DNA of 34,422 bases from Endotrypanum monterogeii. Taxonomy: Eukaryota; Euglenozoa; Kinetoplastea; Trypanosomatida; Trypanosomatidae. Shown here piece by piece: positions 1 through 10,379 of this stretch (the first letter of the stretch is position 1; every line of letters begins with the position of its first letter). The translations under genes and the position numbers were made by a program. The notes below the pieces were generated by a model that was given only the letters and a program-made list of their open reading frames with translations, had not been told where the DNA came from and ran no database searches. Location of the stretch: positions 1 to 34,422 of the forward strand of contig CM007340.1 in NCBI GenBank assembly GCA_000333855.2. The letters are read 5' to 3'.

Positions 1-2135
1 CAAAGGGTTGGTATGCTGGAGACCATGAAATATGCGGCGGAAAGTTCCACCAAGGTCACTGATGTTCATCATCATCCTTGGTAAACCCCAACTAGGTTTG
101 CCATTACTCAAAGTTAACATGTCCAGTGAAAATCGGCTTCGCTGCAGTCACCCAAGTGGAAAAAAAAAAAAGTGGCAGCTTCCTCGTGTGAAACGGCTGC
201 AGAACGGCAAGAAAGAAAGAAAGAGAGATCATGCTGCTTGCAGAGCTGTATCTCCGCCAAATTCAAGACCGCATCGGGTGGAGTAGCAACTGCAGAGTCA
301 GCCACATTCTCAGTCGACTTCAGCAGTGGTACCCCTTTTTTTTTTTTGCCAGGAAAGAAGGCAAGGTAGTCAGAACCAGGGTCTGCGGGAGCCCTATACT
401 TTCTACTTTCGCAGCAAGCGACACCCAGCCCAGTCGCCAACCTCTGAATTCCAATATTATTCCAGAGCTGTTTTGTGTGTGTGGTAAAAAAAATAGGGGT
501 CATGTGTGTGACCTATTCCCTCTTCCCCTGTATCAAAAAAAAAAGCGATAACTGGGGACGATCCCAGTGTCACAGCTCATCTCGCCATCTCTCAATACAA
601 CGCAATGGAGAGGGGGGGCACCGCAGCATTTCTAGAGAGAGAAACCGCCGGGTTCCGTAAAGAATAAAGAAAAGGGCTGCTGTTGCAATCACATTACAGT
701 TTGTTCAATGATACAACTCACTTGCATTCCATATTGCTCCTTGGCGCATGCATTTTCACGAAATACTCTTTTGTGTGGTTGCCAGCAACTCGGTACACAG
801 CACGAGCCGTGTGTGTGTGTGTGTTTGTTAATTAAACGGCGCCACGTTTGCCTTCAACCTATGGAAACGAAGCTGTGTACGTTGAGGTAGTGAGTGCAAC
901 TCAGCCAACGTCGATGCAGAGGGTGACAATGTACAAGAGTGTGGCTAGATGCTGCAAAAATATACGCAGAAGTCCGCGGGTGAAGTATGCAGCGTTTTGA
1001 GCACCCCATTCATTACCGTATGTGCACAATAGATGTTCTTTCTTACCCCCCCATGGTTGTATGAGCTCTCTTTTTCACGTTCCTCTCGATAATCAAACGG
1101 GGGTCGGGTCAGGGGATAGTCGTAAAATCGAAGAAAAAACGCTGGCACTCGGTAAGGCGCCTACAGTCAGTTTGAGTGAGCACAGAAAAATGTGGTTGAC
1201 CATGAACGGGCACAAACACACACTTACATATATACGTACAGATTTCCCGGCCGCTTGTTGCTTAAGCCGTTGTGTAAGCAAGAAACCAGCGACAGGAAGC
1301 GGAGGAATACGTGTTGGCGCGTAGCCGAAGAAAATGCGGATCTGCTTTCGAAAGGTTTTACAAATCGAGAAACCGTTAGGGTATTCCAGTGCCCGTATGC
1401 AGCGTGGGTTGCCCTGGAACTAGCGACTTGCTCCCCAGCATCTTCAGCAGGCAGCGCACATTCACCGAGATGTGACTTGAAATACGTTTCACGTCTGTTC
1501 GACAAGCGGTACCACAAAGGTTACCGCGCACAGCGCCTATTCCTGGTGCCCCTGACTCCTATCGGCGTCCATAGAGCCCAAATCGTGGCCTAAATACGTA
1601 CCCTACCTATGCCTCGAGAAAAAAAAAAGAAAGCGCGACATAAACTCGCAGTTGCCTTCGTGAGAATCGCAATGATTAAGATAAAATATAAAACCTACAA
1701 CCGAAACAGAGGTGAGAGAAAGCAAGAAAGTCGCAAAAAGGGGAAACAGAATGTTTACAGCGAGGAAAATGAAAGGAATCATTAAATTGTACAGCTGAAG
1801 TATCTGTCCCAAAGGAAAACAGTGATCTTTTTCCCACATTCTTATCGCCGTCGCTCAAAAGCGGGGCTGAATTTCTTTTAGTTTCCAGGGTAAACAAGGC
1901 GTGCCTCCGCATTCGTTTTTTCGTCCTCATAGCGGTAGCAGAGCGCCCCCTTTCCCAACAGGCAGACACGCACCACACACATACCTCCAGGGGAAGCGAG
2001 ATTCCTCGCAACTGCAACACGAGAAAAATTGTAAGTGTGGACACGGTCACTTTTCTGTCCATTACACGAGGCGATTTAAAGAGGAAACTGACGAAAAAAA
2101 CAAAAAAACGGCGATACATTTGTTACTCTGATCGC
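1..2135. other. gene-free stretch downstream of RPC2
   Basis: No reading frame here has a recognisable domain. It should include the 3' UTR of RPC2. Short homopolymer runs occur: A-runs near 161-170, 536-544 and 1620-1629, and a T-run near 340-350. A (GT)n patch lies at about 811-824. The longest open frames (plus 1192-1593, minus 1676-2119, minus 114-503) translate these runs into poly-Phe or poly-Lys, or lack an ATG-led coding look. No telomeric TTAGGG repeats are visible. The A-runs near 540 and 1620 could be polypyrimidine signals for a minus-strand gene further left, but no such gene is seen. Confidence 0.6.
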
Positions 2136-5100
2136 CTAGGTTGGGGAGTCCATGGAGAGGCGAAGGCTCACACCCATGCCTTGCAACTCCTGGATAAGAA
2201 GCTTGAAGGCATACGGCATGTTGACTTTGGAGGTTGTACCTTTTGTTTTGCAATACGTGCACCGATTGTTATAGCCAAGGTTGCCGCACACGTGGCATAT
2301 GTCGGCAGTGAACATGTCGGAGCTGATAAGAAGGCGTTCGTTGAGCAGATTGGACGCTCCGTAGCCAACCATGCAGTCGCGCTCCATCTCACCGACGCGC
2401 AGACCACCACTGCGCGACCGACCTTCGGTCGGCTGCCGAGTGAGCATCGAACGTGGCCCAGTCGAACGCGCATGCATCTTGTCTGTGACCATGTGCTTCA
2501 GGCGCTGGTAGTATATGGGCCCGAAAAAGACGTAGCCCTGCATGAGCTCCCCAGTTATTCCCGAGTAGAACACGTCTTTTCCGTGGTAGTTGTAGCCGAA
2601 AGAAAGGAGCTGCTTGCTAATGGTGTCCGCAGTGTCCCCACCAAAGGCCGTGCCATCCCCCAACGATCCGCGGAGCGCGGCGGCCTTGGAACAAACTAGC
2701 TCAAGTAGCTTGCCGACAGTCATGCGACTGGGGAAGCCGTGCGGGTTCATAATCATGTCAGGACCAATGCCACGCTCGTTGAACGGCATATCCACCCCGC
2801 TCACGATCAATCCGACGACGCCTTTCTGCCCATGACGAGATGAAAACTTGTCGCCCGGTTCCGGAGGCCGTACTTCGCGCGTGACGACCTTGACTTTCTG
2901 ATCAACATCAAGGGACCTGTCATAGTCGCCGGGCGGCGATATGATTACGTGGTCAATTACTGCCGGCTGGGGGTATTTGTACACCAGCGGCGCTGGACGT
3001 GGGTCACCGCCAGGAACTGGGGTGAACTTATTCACAAGGACGTCGTACTGCTGCACGAGGGCACCTTTGCTCGCAACACCATCCGGATTAAGCGCCTTGA
3101 ACTTACCGCTACTGTTGTTCTTCTCCGGAGGCAAAATCACATCAAACTCGCCCCCGGCGTATTTCTCCAAATCCACCTCGTGTTTGCGCAACACCACGCA
3201 GCGGCCGTAACCGCGATCCAGCGAAGATCTATTGTACACCTGTGCATCCTCAATATCGTATCCGCTGTAGCTCATAACACACACCATGGCGTTGATACCA
3301 GCGCCAAGTTTTTCGTAGTTTGTCAGTGACATGGCTTTCGTTCGGCACAGGGGTCGTTGGGGGTAGGCACCGAGGAGGAGTATTGTGTCGGCGCGTATGT
3401 ATTGGTTGAGCGCCACAGTACCAAGGGCCTGTTTGCCCATGGCGGACTGGAAAGTGTTGCGGGCAGACTGGTTGTGATGTGGGTAAGGGATGATACCAGC
3501 CACGACACCGAGCAACGAGAGTGGTTCCACCTCCAGGTGAGTAGTGTATGGACCAATGTCTGCAGGGTAGACAGCGATGAGACAATCGTTGGACTCGTTG
3601 ACATCAACGAACTCAGTTAATCCTTCGGCCAGGAAGTCGTTGTGAGTGCACAGGCGGTTGCGCAATCGGTCGAGGTGGGCAGAAGTGACCGCTGGCTTTC
3701 CGTCGCGCACGATGATAAGCAGACGAACGATGCGTCCGCCGTCGCTGCCAATCTGAACGGTGCGCTGCCGTGGCTGCGTTGATATGGAAACGTGAGGGTG
3801 AAGACGGCCCGAGCGCCGGAGAGCACGAATGCCGGCACAGAGTCTGTTGGGGTAGCGGTGAATGCCGATGAGGATACCGTTGAGAAAAACGCTGAAGTGG
3901 TGCAAAAAGTCGGTTGGTGTCACCGTATCGATCTCCTCGACACCAAGTGAATGGGCAGCAGCACGCACATAGTTATCGTTCAAATCCAAGGTGACCTGGC
4001 TGAGAGTCGCAAAGTTTTTCACGAGACCGCAGCTTTCTCCTTCCGGTGTATCACAGGGACACACCATCCCCCACTGACTCGGCTGGAGCGAACGAGGGCC
4101 ACTTACCTTGCGCGTTTTCTCAAATGATGACGCCAACCTCGTCATCATGCCCAAACAAGCAATATAAGAGAGACGAGACAGCACCTGAGTGATGCCCTGC
4201 CGATTCATGTTGAAGCGCTTCAAGTCCCACCTCCCGCTGCTGATGGCCATGCGCATGCCATTCTGGATCACCTCCATCTTGCTCTCCATGAGCTGCTTCA
4301 CGTTGAAAGGTTTGGTGGAGTCCTTCTTGGATAACTGCTGATCCATCGCTGTCCTCACAACGCGGTTGAACTGTTTCAGCAAATCCTCGAATAAGAGCGC
4401 CATCAACGTCCCAGTGGTTTCGAAGCGCTTGTTGCCGTAGAAGTCGCGCTCATCAAGCAAAGAGGAATCAAAACTCGCCTCGATCATGCCTCGCACCATA
4501 AAACAGACGTAAAACGCCTTGTGCCGAAAATTCCAATCCTTCTGCACCTGCGCCTCCCGGATATGGCAGAGGAGCACGTTGGCGAGGAACTCGGCAGCCT
4601 TGTCGGCTTTTGACTTGGTGACCTGGCGCTGCTGCGTTTCCTCGGCCTCCCACGACGTCTCCTTTCGCTTCTCGCCGATGTACTGAAGAGCGTCGTTTTG
4701 TGTGACGATGTTCAGCGCACGCGCCTCCTCGAAACACGGAAAGAGTATCTCCTGGAATGCTGGCGAGGTGCCAATGCACTGGGTGATGTGCTGGTCATTT
4801 TCCAAACCGAGCGCCTTCAGTAAAACAATTATTGGGATATCCTCATTGAATGATCGATGCGTCAGTACGATCCTGCCCTTCTTGAAGGTGACGGCGCATT
4901 TGGAGATGGAGTAGTGTGTTTTGCTCTGCACGTGAGCAGAGATGTTGTTGTGCTCATCTGCTTCGATGATGACACGATTCTTGCTTTGTTGCTCTTGCAC
5001 CAGGCAGACCTTCTCCACACCTTTGATGATAAAATAGCCTCCAGGATCCAGCGGGCACTCGCGCATATTCACCAGCTCCTCTCGTGTTCGGTGGTGCAAG

Positions 5101-5513
5101 TTACAGCAACTCGATTTGAGCATGATGGGTATGGTCCCGATCTTCACATCCTTCTCAACCAACATAGCACGTGAGCGGTCACGACTGGTGTATTGAACAT
5201 CCACGATCATGTCGCCTCGATAAGTCATGTCTCGAATCCGGCACTCGTGCGGCGTAACAGGTTTCGGCACGTGACCTTTGCCCACAATCTCTCGAGGCCG
5301 GCAGACCCGAATGTTCTGATAGCGAATCACAAAGTCGGGATCGATAGTGCTTTTGATCTCGACGTTGGATTCGTTCAACAAAATTCTTTGCAGCTCTACC
5401 TCAATTAAGTGGTCAAACGACGCGATATGGTGGTTCAGAATTCCTCGCATTCCCATGAGCGCGGGGAGCATCTCCAGCTTCTTCCGCTGGTATTCCTCCC
5501 CGAAGGCGGACAT
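2136..5513 (-). CDS. RPC2: DNA-directed RNA polymerase III second-largest subunit
   Basis: This is the beta-like catalytic subunit of nuclear RNA polymerase III, which transcribes tRNA, 5S and other small RNA genes. The 1125-residue product is close to the roughly 1130 residues usual for RPC2. Pol III-specific agreement is seen in the N-terminal lobe (CPLDPGGYFIIKGVEKV), the fork (RKVSGPRSLQPSQWGM, then CDTPEGESCGLVKN), the hybrid-binding block (YPHHNQSARNT; GYDIEDAQVYNRSSLDRG) and the clamp (GDKFSSRHGQKGVVGL; NPHGFPSRMTVGKL). The C-terminal zinc site is C1073-x2-C1076-x8-C1085-x2-C1088. I chose the ATG at 5513 because the 72 in-frame codons upstream (to an ATG at 5729) run through the polypyrimidine tract and look like leader or intergenic sequence. 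The stop is TAG. RPB2 and RPA2 are much poorer matches. It is the last gene of the run seen here. Confidence 0.96.
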   Translation of the reverse strand: MSAFGEEYQRKKLEMLPALMGMRGILNHHIASFDHLIEVELQRILLNESNVEIKSTIDPDFVIRYQNIRVCRPREIVGKGHVPKPVTPHECRIRDMTYRGDMIVDVQYTSRDRSRAMLVEKDVKIGTIPIMLKSSCCNLHHRTREELVNMRECPLDPGGYFIIKGVEKVCLVQEQQSKNRVIIEADEHNNISAHVQSKTHYSISKCAVTFKKGRIVLTHRSFNEDIPIIVLLKALGLENDQHITQCIGTSPAFQEILFPCFEEARALNIVTQNDALQYIGEKRKETSWEAEETQQRQVTKSKADKAAEFLANVLLCHIREAQVQKDWNFRHKAFYVCFMVRGMIEASFDSSLLDERDFYGNKRFETTGTLMALLFEDLLKQFNRVVRTAMDQQLSKKDSTKPFNVKQLMESKMEVIQNGMRMAISSGRWDLKRFNMNRQGITQVLSRLSYIACLGMMTRLASSFEKTRKVSGPRSLQPSQWGMVCPCDTPEGESCGLVKNFATLSQVTLDLNDNYVRAAAHSLGVEEIDTVTPTDFLHHFSVFLNGILIGIHRYPNRLCAGIRALRRSGRLHPHVSISTQPRQRTVQIGSDGGRIVRLLIIVRDGKPAVTSAHLDRLRNRLCTHNDFLAEGLTEFVDVNESNDCLIAVYPADIGPYTTHLEVEPLSLLGVVAGIIPYPHHNQSARNTFQSAMGKQALGTVALNQYIRADTILLLGAYPQRPLCRTKAMSLTNYEKLGAGINAMVCVMSYSGYDIEDAQVYNRSSLDRGYGRCVVLRKHEVDLEKYAGGEFDVILPPEKNNSSGKFKALNPDGVASKGALVQQYDVLVNKFTPVPGGDPRPAPLVYKYPQPAVIDHVIISPPGDYDRSLDVDQKVKVVTREVRPPEPGDKFSSRHGQKGVVGLIVSGVDMPFNERGIGPDMIMNPHGFPSRMTVGKLLELVCSKAAALRGSLGDGTAFGGDTADTISKQLLSFGYNYHGKDVFYSGITGELMQGYVFFGPIYYQRLKHMVTDKMHARSTGPRSMLTRQPTEGRSRSGGLRVGEMERDCMVGYGASNLLNERLLISSDMFTADICHVCGNLGYNNRCTYCKTKGTTSKVNMPYAFKLLIQELQGMGVSLRLSMDSPT

Positions 5514-6254
5514 GATGCACGGAGCCGTCAATATGTCGACCGCAGCAAGCTGTATGTGAAACTGACCATGAAGGCGGCGTACGTAAAGGGAGGTGAAGTT
5601 CAGCCAATACAAAAAAAAAAAGGACAGCAGTGGTTGAGCACGAATTCGGCTAGAATTCCCTCCAAGACAAACAGCGGACACGTACTTCCGAGAAGAGACT
5701 CTTTTCTCAGAAGCCAAGTCGCGATACATAACTCGTGTGGGTACACCTCAACATGACGCTGGTTTAACCACTTCAAGAATCACATTTGATTTTTCTGTCT
5801 GGTATGGAAATGCAGCATCGGTTAAGCGTAGTGAAATGTACTGGAGTACTCTGTGAAGGGTTGTTGTCGAGAGCACCACTATCCTCCCAAGCGGTTCATG
5901 AAATCTCTCTCCCTCTACACATATGTACACATATATTCTTTTTTTATTATTTATGTATTTATGTGGCAAAGGGCATATGAAGCCCACATGACGATTACTT
6001 CGTCCGATTGCTTCTTCAATGAGTACGTGTCTGTCATAGCACACGCCAAACGAGGAGGAGAAGAAGGGGGGTGTCGTCTCTTACGCCCTCGTTATACGAT
6101 GTCAAGGAGGAGGACATAAACAGTGACCTCAGTTTTAGAGAAAAAAAAATAAGATGACAACAAAGATACGCGCGTTAAGAACTGCCGAAGAGATCATGGC
6201 ATCTCAAAAAGTGGTGGAAGCAGGCATCACGCAGGGATCCGAACGAGTGCCTTC
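5514..6254. other. spacer between WD40 gene and RPC2
   Basis: This should hold the 3' UTR of the WD40 gene and the 5' leader of RPC2. Besides the polypyrimidine tract at 5611-5621 it has a T-rich AT patch at 5936-5965 and an A-run at 6141-6149. No coding sequence or RNA gene was recognised. Confidence 0.6.
5562..5621 (-). promoter_or_regulatory. predicted trans-splice acceptor region of RPC2
   Basis: An 11-nt A-run at 5611-5621 on the plus strand gives T11 on the coding strand. The first AG after it is at 5563-5562, about 50 nt before the ATG at 5513. Use of this AG would remove the upstream in-frame ATG at 5729. The pattern is seen directly; its use is inferred from kinetoplastid splicing rules. 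Confidence 0.6.
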
Positions 6255-7490
6255 TCAGCAGTTGAGAGACGCAGAGAGCTTCTGGAGTCGGTACTGGAGC
6301 TTTGCACGAAGGTCACAGAGCTCTCGCACACTTGCAGAAACCTCGGCAAAGGCACCGTTGTTCATTTCCTCAGCTAGACCGATTTGACCTACTTCTTTCC
6401 CGTCTCGATCTCGCTTGCCACTTCGTTTGGCTCTGCTTTGGGTGAGGCCGCACTCGATGACCTGGTAGTTGCCCCGAGCAGGATCGACGGGATTCTTATC
6501 TAGTGGCGCGCAAGTTCCCCTCACGAGTAGGGAAGCCCTTGGTACGATGCAGCAGCTGAGCAACCGGCCCTTTTGGGGGCTCACGCACTCCTTCACGAGC
6601 CCCCCAGTTTTGATATCAAATGACAGGACAGCACCACCCTCGCTGGCCGTGAGCACGAGCGACGGTGTAGACGACAGGCAACGGATAAAAATTATAGGTG
6701 AGTGATGGCCATCTGAGCTCGGTGGTCGCAGTACAGCTTCTCGTATACGACTCTCTTCCTCGAAACCAGCGCTGATCCCATGAGCAGCACTGTGAAGCTC
6801 GGTGAAGAACAGGAATCCCTTTTGCGTTCCAGCGATAATCGATGCATCGTCAAGGCTCACCTCTACCGCTGTGACGGCATCACCGACGGTGATGGAGCGG
6901 AGTTGCTCCCCTGTTATGGGGTCTACAAGACGACAGGTGCGATCGCTAGATCCAGTGAGAAGAATGTTGGAGTGGTGAAGGAAAGTGCAACAGCGAACAT
7001 CGAGTGAGTGCCCGGCAAACACGCACCGCGGAACGACCTCGCGCATCCTAAGTGAAGCAATGGTAGCTAGATTCCAAACCTTGCATACAGAGTCTTCGGA
7101 CGCTGTTGCTACAAGAGAGTCATCCACTGAGATGGCGACACAGTGGACCGCGCGCAGGTGAGCCTTGTAGTTCTTGATAAGGTTGCCTGACTGAAGATTC
7201 CACAAGAGGACAGTTCCGCTCACTGTACCTGCCACCATAAAGGTCCCGCATCGAGTCACTGCGCAGCTCGTGATTAGCTCCGGCGTGAAAGAGCGCTGGA
7301 GGGGTTGCTGTGACCCAGCCGAAAGAAAAATAGCACAGTTACGTGTCTGATGTGCAATCACAGACTGGTGGATTGGAGAATATATCAACCCGTTGGTAGC
7401 CACTTCACCGATCGTGTAGTTGCGCAGCGAAGTCCGAGTCTCCAGATCAAACAACTGGCCCCGCATTCCGTCTCGCGCTAGAAAGAGCAT
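6255..7490 (-). CDS. IPI3: WD40-repeat protein, IPI3/WDR18-like
   Basis: The 411-residue product is a beta-propeller of about six WD units followed by a basic linker and a C-terminal helical tail. Visible repeats include the GTVSGTVLLWNLQSGNLI unit, the DDSLVATASEDSVCKVWNL unit and the HSNILLTGSSDRTCRLVD unit. The order matches WDR18/Ipi3: an early unit with 'G..SGTV.LW....G.L', then 'H...V.C', then a 'GHS..V..C.F' unit followed by 'G....I..G..AVT'. Ipi3 works with Rix1 and Ipi1 in the nucleolus and nucleus in ITS2 processing and 60S ribosome maturation. The basic stretch near residues 353-363 (RAKRSGKRDRD) could be a nuclear signal, and the last 40 residues look like a coiled coil. The ATG at 7490 opens the frame and the stop is TGA. 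The WD40 fold is certain; the Ipi3 assignment rests on pattern recall and could be another WD40 subfamily. Confidence 0.7.
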   Translation of the reverse strand: MLFLARDGMRGQLFDLETRTSLRNYTIGEVATNGLIYSPIHQSVIAHQTRNCAIFLSAGSQQPLQRSFTPELITSCAVTRCGTFMVAGTVSGTVLLWNLQSGNLIKNYKAHLRAVHCVAISVDDSLVATASEDSVCKVWNLATIASLRMREVVPRCVFAGHSLDVRCCTFLHHSNILLTGSSDRTCRLVDPITGEQLRSITVGDAVTAVEVSLDDASIIAGTQKGFLFFTELHSAAHGISAGFEEESRIREAVLRPPSSDGHHSPIIFIRCLSSTPSLVLTASEGGAVLSFDIKTGGLVKECVSPQKGRLLSCCIVPRASLLVRGTCAPLDKNPVDPARGNYQVIECGLTQSRAKRSGKRDRDGKEVGQIGLAEEMNNGAFAEVSASVRELCDLRAKLQYRLQKLSASLNC

Positions 7491-8539
7491 CTAAATGTCA
7501 ACTCTCGCGCAAACAAGTGCGAACTATTTTGTTTTGACTGTTTTCCTCTCGACCCCGTTCCTGAGCAAGTCGCATAAAAGTCGATTGGGCGAGAGGGAGA
7601 GAAGTAGCAGAGTGGATATTCATGGCCTCGTGGAGAAGAACAAACAACGAAAAGCAGCATTATCGACGCATGCGTGAGGATCATACGAGAGGTGCTGTCG
7701 CGACGCACGGGCTTTCACATAATGTGAGCTGAGTGGTCCGAGGTGCGGCACGCCCACCACAGTGAAGCAAACGACTGACAGAAGCGATGGAGCACGACAC
7801 CCATCCGCTACTGCAGCTTTTTTTTTTTAATTTGTCATGGTACAATTAAGAGAGAGGAAAAGGGGGAGGGGGGATTGCGTAGCGTGGGGTATTTGTTCTT
7901 GGCGATTGTCCAATGCACTTCCGTGAGATCAAATCGCATTCGACGTACTGATGCACCTTTGCTTCACACAAAAGCGCACACACCACGTGATACCCTTTCC
8001 CATTTGTTCACGAATGAATCCGTTTCCACTCAAAAAAAAAAAAATGTCAACTCTATCGGTGCGCTACACTGAGAAGGGGAGAATAGAAAAAAACAGTTGC
8101 TGTATAACAACACACACGCACATACAGTGGTGAAGCTATGTTCAGAGCCGCGGATGGCGCAAAGATGCATCCGTACCACGGAGAACAAAAAAAAAGGCTT
8201 CTTTTTTTGGGGGGGGGGGTGAAGGTACTGGTATTTGGTTTCGATACCGACAGATCAAATGGCGTATTGAATGAAACACGGTGAGGTACTGGATATCAGT
8301 GGCCAGAGGCAAGTAGACTGTTGAAGCACCTCGCAGTCTCGAAATGCATGTGTCAAGCACCAGCGCACAGTACGGGTGTCAACACGCGTTTCTTACGGCA
8401 CTCTATGAGTGAGGAATCGACAGAAAAAAAGGGGTGGGCGAGGGCTGTGCTTCAGGATAAGGGATAAGTATACAAGGGCCACTACCCGGAACTCCCCTCC
8501 AGCCTCCGACACAGAACCACGTAGGCAGAGTAAAAAAAA
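7491..8539. other. spacer between DOT1B and the WD40 gene
   Basis: This contains the 3' UTR of DOT1B and the leader of the WD40 gene. It holds a T-run near 7819-7828, an A-run at 8033-8043, and a short hairpin at 8189-8208 (8-bp A7G/CT7 stem, 4-nt loop) directly followed by 11 G. The small open frames are translations of low-complexity sequence. No RNA gene was recognised. Confidence 0.55.
7561..7607 (-). promoter_or_regulatory. predicted trans-splice acceptor region of the WD40 gene
   Basis: There is no pure T-run here. A CT-rich stretch on the coding strand at about 7607-7586 is followed by a CAG at 7563-7561. An acceptor there gives a leader of about 70 nt and leaves the upstream ATGs near 7622 and 7578 out of the mature mRNA, which favours it. 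This is an inference. Confidence 0.4.
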
Positions 8540-9379
8540 TCAGGTGCGCTTCACATATAAAAAAAAAGGACCAGCCTGGGAGCACCACTCAACGCTGTCC
8601 GGCTGCCACTGATAATCAAACATGTCGAACCTTTCAAACGCGTCAGGGTCACGAAGGCGGGAAACGGAGCGGGAGTGCGGGTAAAGATCTTCAAAGCATA
8701 GTATGCGCGTTCCACACGGAACGCTGCGCAGGCGCTCCGATAGATAGTGATTCACCGACCTGGGCAAGAGCATATTAGCTGCCCAGATAACACACGTTGA
8801 AGAAAAGAAGGCTGGATCGCGCAAAATATTGCAAAAATCAGCGCAGATGATCTCCACATTCAGGCAGCGCTTAAACTTCACCTCGAGAATGGGTCGCAGA
8901 AACGACAACGCTTCTTTTGCAAGCTTTGCATTGTGCGGGTTAATTTCAACCCCGACGCACCGCGCACCGGTCAAGGCGGCAACCTGGAGAAGAACACTGC
9001 CGTTACCACATCCGAGGTCATAAAATGTTTCCCCGGCACCCAGTTGTGCAATGCGAATAAGTCGAGTGACAAAAGTTGGCAAGATAGACTTGGCGCAGAG
9101 TTCACGTCTCTTGATGCGCTCCGTCTCCCGCTTCACTGAAAGAGATGCGTAGCAGCTGCTCAGCTGCTCTTCGAACCATACACAGTGGCAAGTTTCAGTC
9201 GGGCAGTGAAGGCACCTGGACCTGTTCGGTATTTTTTGCAGTGCAACTCGATATGGATTGTGTGGTGTCCCGTCGCCCAGCTCTACAGCGCATAAAAGCG
9301 GATCATGTTCGATGAAAATCTTTGCAGCTTTCACCGGCTGATATCCCGTGTCGTCAGCGCGACGCACACGTTTGTGCAT
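8540..9379 (-). CDS. DOT1B: histone H3 lysine methyltransferase DOT1B-like
   Basis: DOT1 enzymes methylate H3 in the nucleosome core (K79 in yeast, K76 in trypanosomes) using S-adenosylmethionine; T. brucei DOT1B makes the trimethyl mark. The 279-residue product has the trypanosome size: a catalytic core without the long arms of human DOT1L. The SAM-binding motif I is FYDLGCGNGSVLLQVA at residues 119-134 with DLGCGNG at 121-127, followed by GVEINPHNAKLAKE at 143-156, where E145 should contact the ribose. The DOT1 'NN' substrate or cofactor motif appears as WAANMLLP at 199-206. A cysteine cluster (C56-x2-C59-x4-C64-x-C66) precedes the fold. The ATG at 9379 was chosen because the in-frame upstream codons translate a TA microsatellite. 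The DOT1 fold is sure; DOT1B rather than DOT1A rests mostly on conserved gene order near ASF1, BRCA2 and RPC2. Confidence 0.87.
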   Translation of the reverse strand: MHKRVRRADDTGYQPVKAAKIFIEHDPLLCAVELGDGTPHNPYRVALQKIPNRSRCLHCPTETCHCVWFEEQLSSCYASLSVKRETERIKRRELCAKSILPTFVTRLIRIAQLGAGETFYDLGCGNGSVLLQVAALTGARCVGVEINPHNAKLAKEALSFLRPILEVKFKRCLNVEIICADFCNILRDPAFFSSTCVIWAANMLLPRSVNHYLSERLRSVPCGTRILCFEDLYPHSRSVSRLRDPDAFERFDMFDYQWQPDSVEWCSQAGPFFLYVKRT

Positions 9380-9423
9380 TGAAAAATGCAGTGAATAGCT
9401 AAACAGTTTCGTACAGTGTATCT

Positions 9424-9469
9424 CTGGCGTTGAGTGAGACAAAATTAATAGAGAAGAAAGAAAGAGAAA
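9424..9469 (-). promoter_or_regulatory. predicted trans-splice acceptor region of DOT1B
   Basis: A coding-strand CT-rich stretch at about 9469-9451 (purine-rich on the plus strand) is followed by the first CAG, whose AG is at 9425-9424. That gives a leader of about 45 nt with no ATG before the start at 9379. The pattern is seen; its use is inferred. Confidence 0.5.
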
Positions 9470-9490
9470 CAGGGGAAAGGAGTGATGCAG

Positions 9491-9575
9491 AATATAAATA
9501 TACATATATATACATATATATACACACATATATATATATATACACACATATATATATATATAGAGAGAGAGAGAG
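9491..9575. repeat. TA/CA/GA compound microsatellite
   Basis: Interrupted (TA)n blocks with CA interruptions, ending in (GA)n at about 9562-9575, lie just upstream of the DOT1B leader. When translated on the minus strand they give a false Ile/Tyr-rich N-terminal extension to DOT1B. Confidence 0.9.
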
Positions 9576-10320
9576 CGGGAGTGAAAAATGAGTGTTACTG
9601 CATAGACGCCCCTTGCTGCTTGAAGGACTTCTCGAGCTCATGAAGACCTTGGTGGCGCGTATCCGCCTTGGCCATGATCTCTCAAAATATTACTAGCAAC
9701 ATCGATGCCACGAGACATTCTATGCAGCTGCAACGGTAACCATCGTGAGGTGCGATTGAAGCAGTCGAATGTGAAAGTTGAGACATTAGCAGAAGTTGAT
9801 GACGACCTCACTGCTTAGTGGGCCGAAATGTGCTGACGCGCTTTCTCCACGCCTGAGGCATCTGCCGTGTGGGACAGCCCTCCACCCATTACCATCTCCA
9901 CCGCCACCCTCCCTAAACCGCTGCACACGTCAAGAAGAGAGTTAGGAATTCGTATCTGGAGATGTCAGGTTGGAGGTCAAAACTGAAGAGGATGAAGACA
10001 AGGGAAAGGATCCAACACAGTCACAAAGAGGCATAGTCGGCAGCAGCGTTAATGGGCAGAGCGCATAGTCTATAAAGATGAGAGTGTGTGAGAGGGGGGG
10101 TAAAAAAAAAAGAATCGAATCTCTGGTGGAGGTACGAGACATTAGAAGTTTCTTTTAAAGCGGTAACACAAGCCATATCAGAAAATCGAAACCTCAACAG
10201 TCGGCCTCATCCGCTAGTCAATCCTTATCTGATCACCTTCGTTATCACGCATCAAGAGACGACAGAGAAAAGCAAGTGTGATCGAAATCGATGTGACGGA
10301 CAAATATATTTTTTGAAATA

Positions 10321-10332
10321 ATAATATACATA

Positions 10333-10377
<45 letters not shown>

Positions 10378-10379
10378 AT
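10321..10379. repeat. (TA)n microsatellite
   Basis: A TA-rich run grading into three TATG units at its right end. It is non-coding and lies in the permease to DOT1B spacer. Confidence 0.9.

Noticed and set aside
114..503. 129-codon minus-strand frame with an ATG and an upstream A-run
   Set aside because: It contains KKKK and FFFFF from homopolymers and no domain; conservation would be needed to revive it.
1192..1593. 133-codon plus-strand frame left of RPC2
   Set aside because: It starts in a (CA)/(TA)-rich patch, runs opposite to all other genes, and has no recognisable motif or splice signal on that strand.
1676..2119. 147-codon minus-strand frame directly after RPC2
   Set aside because: Its start translates a T-rich run (RRFFVFFVSFLF) and the rest has no domain; it is probably RPC2 3' UTR.
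2037..2699. 220-codon plus-strand frame overlapping the RPC2 3' end
   Set aside because: It is a shadow of the highly conserved RPC2 coding sequence on the other strand and shows no domain of its own.
5514..5729. 72-codon N-terminal extension of RPC2 to the ATG at 5729
   Set aside because: It runs through the T11 polypyrimidine tract and precedes the predicted acceptor, and RPC2 orthologues begin near the chosen Met.
9794..9836. C/D snoRNA-like boxes (TTGATGACG and CTGA)
   Set aside because: The spacing of about 30 nt is too short for a trypanosomatid C/D snoRNA and no terminal stem is seen.
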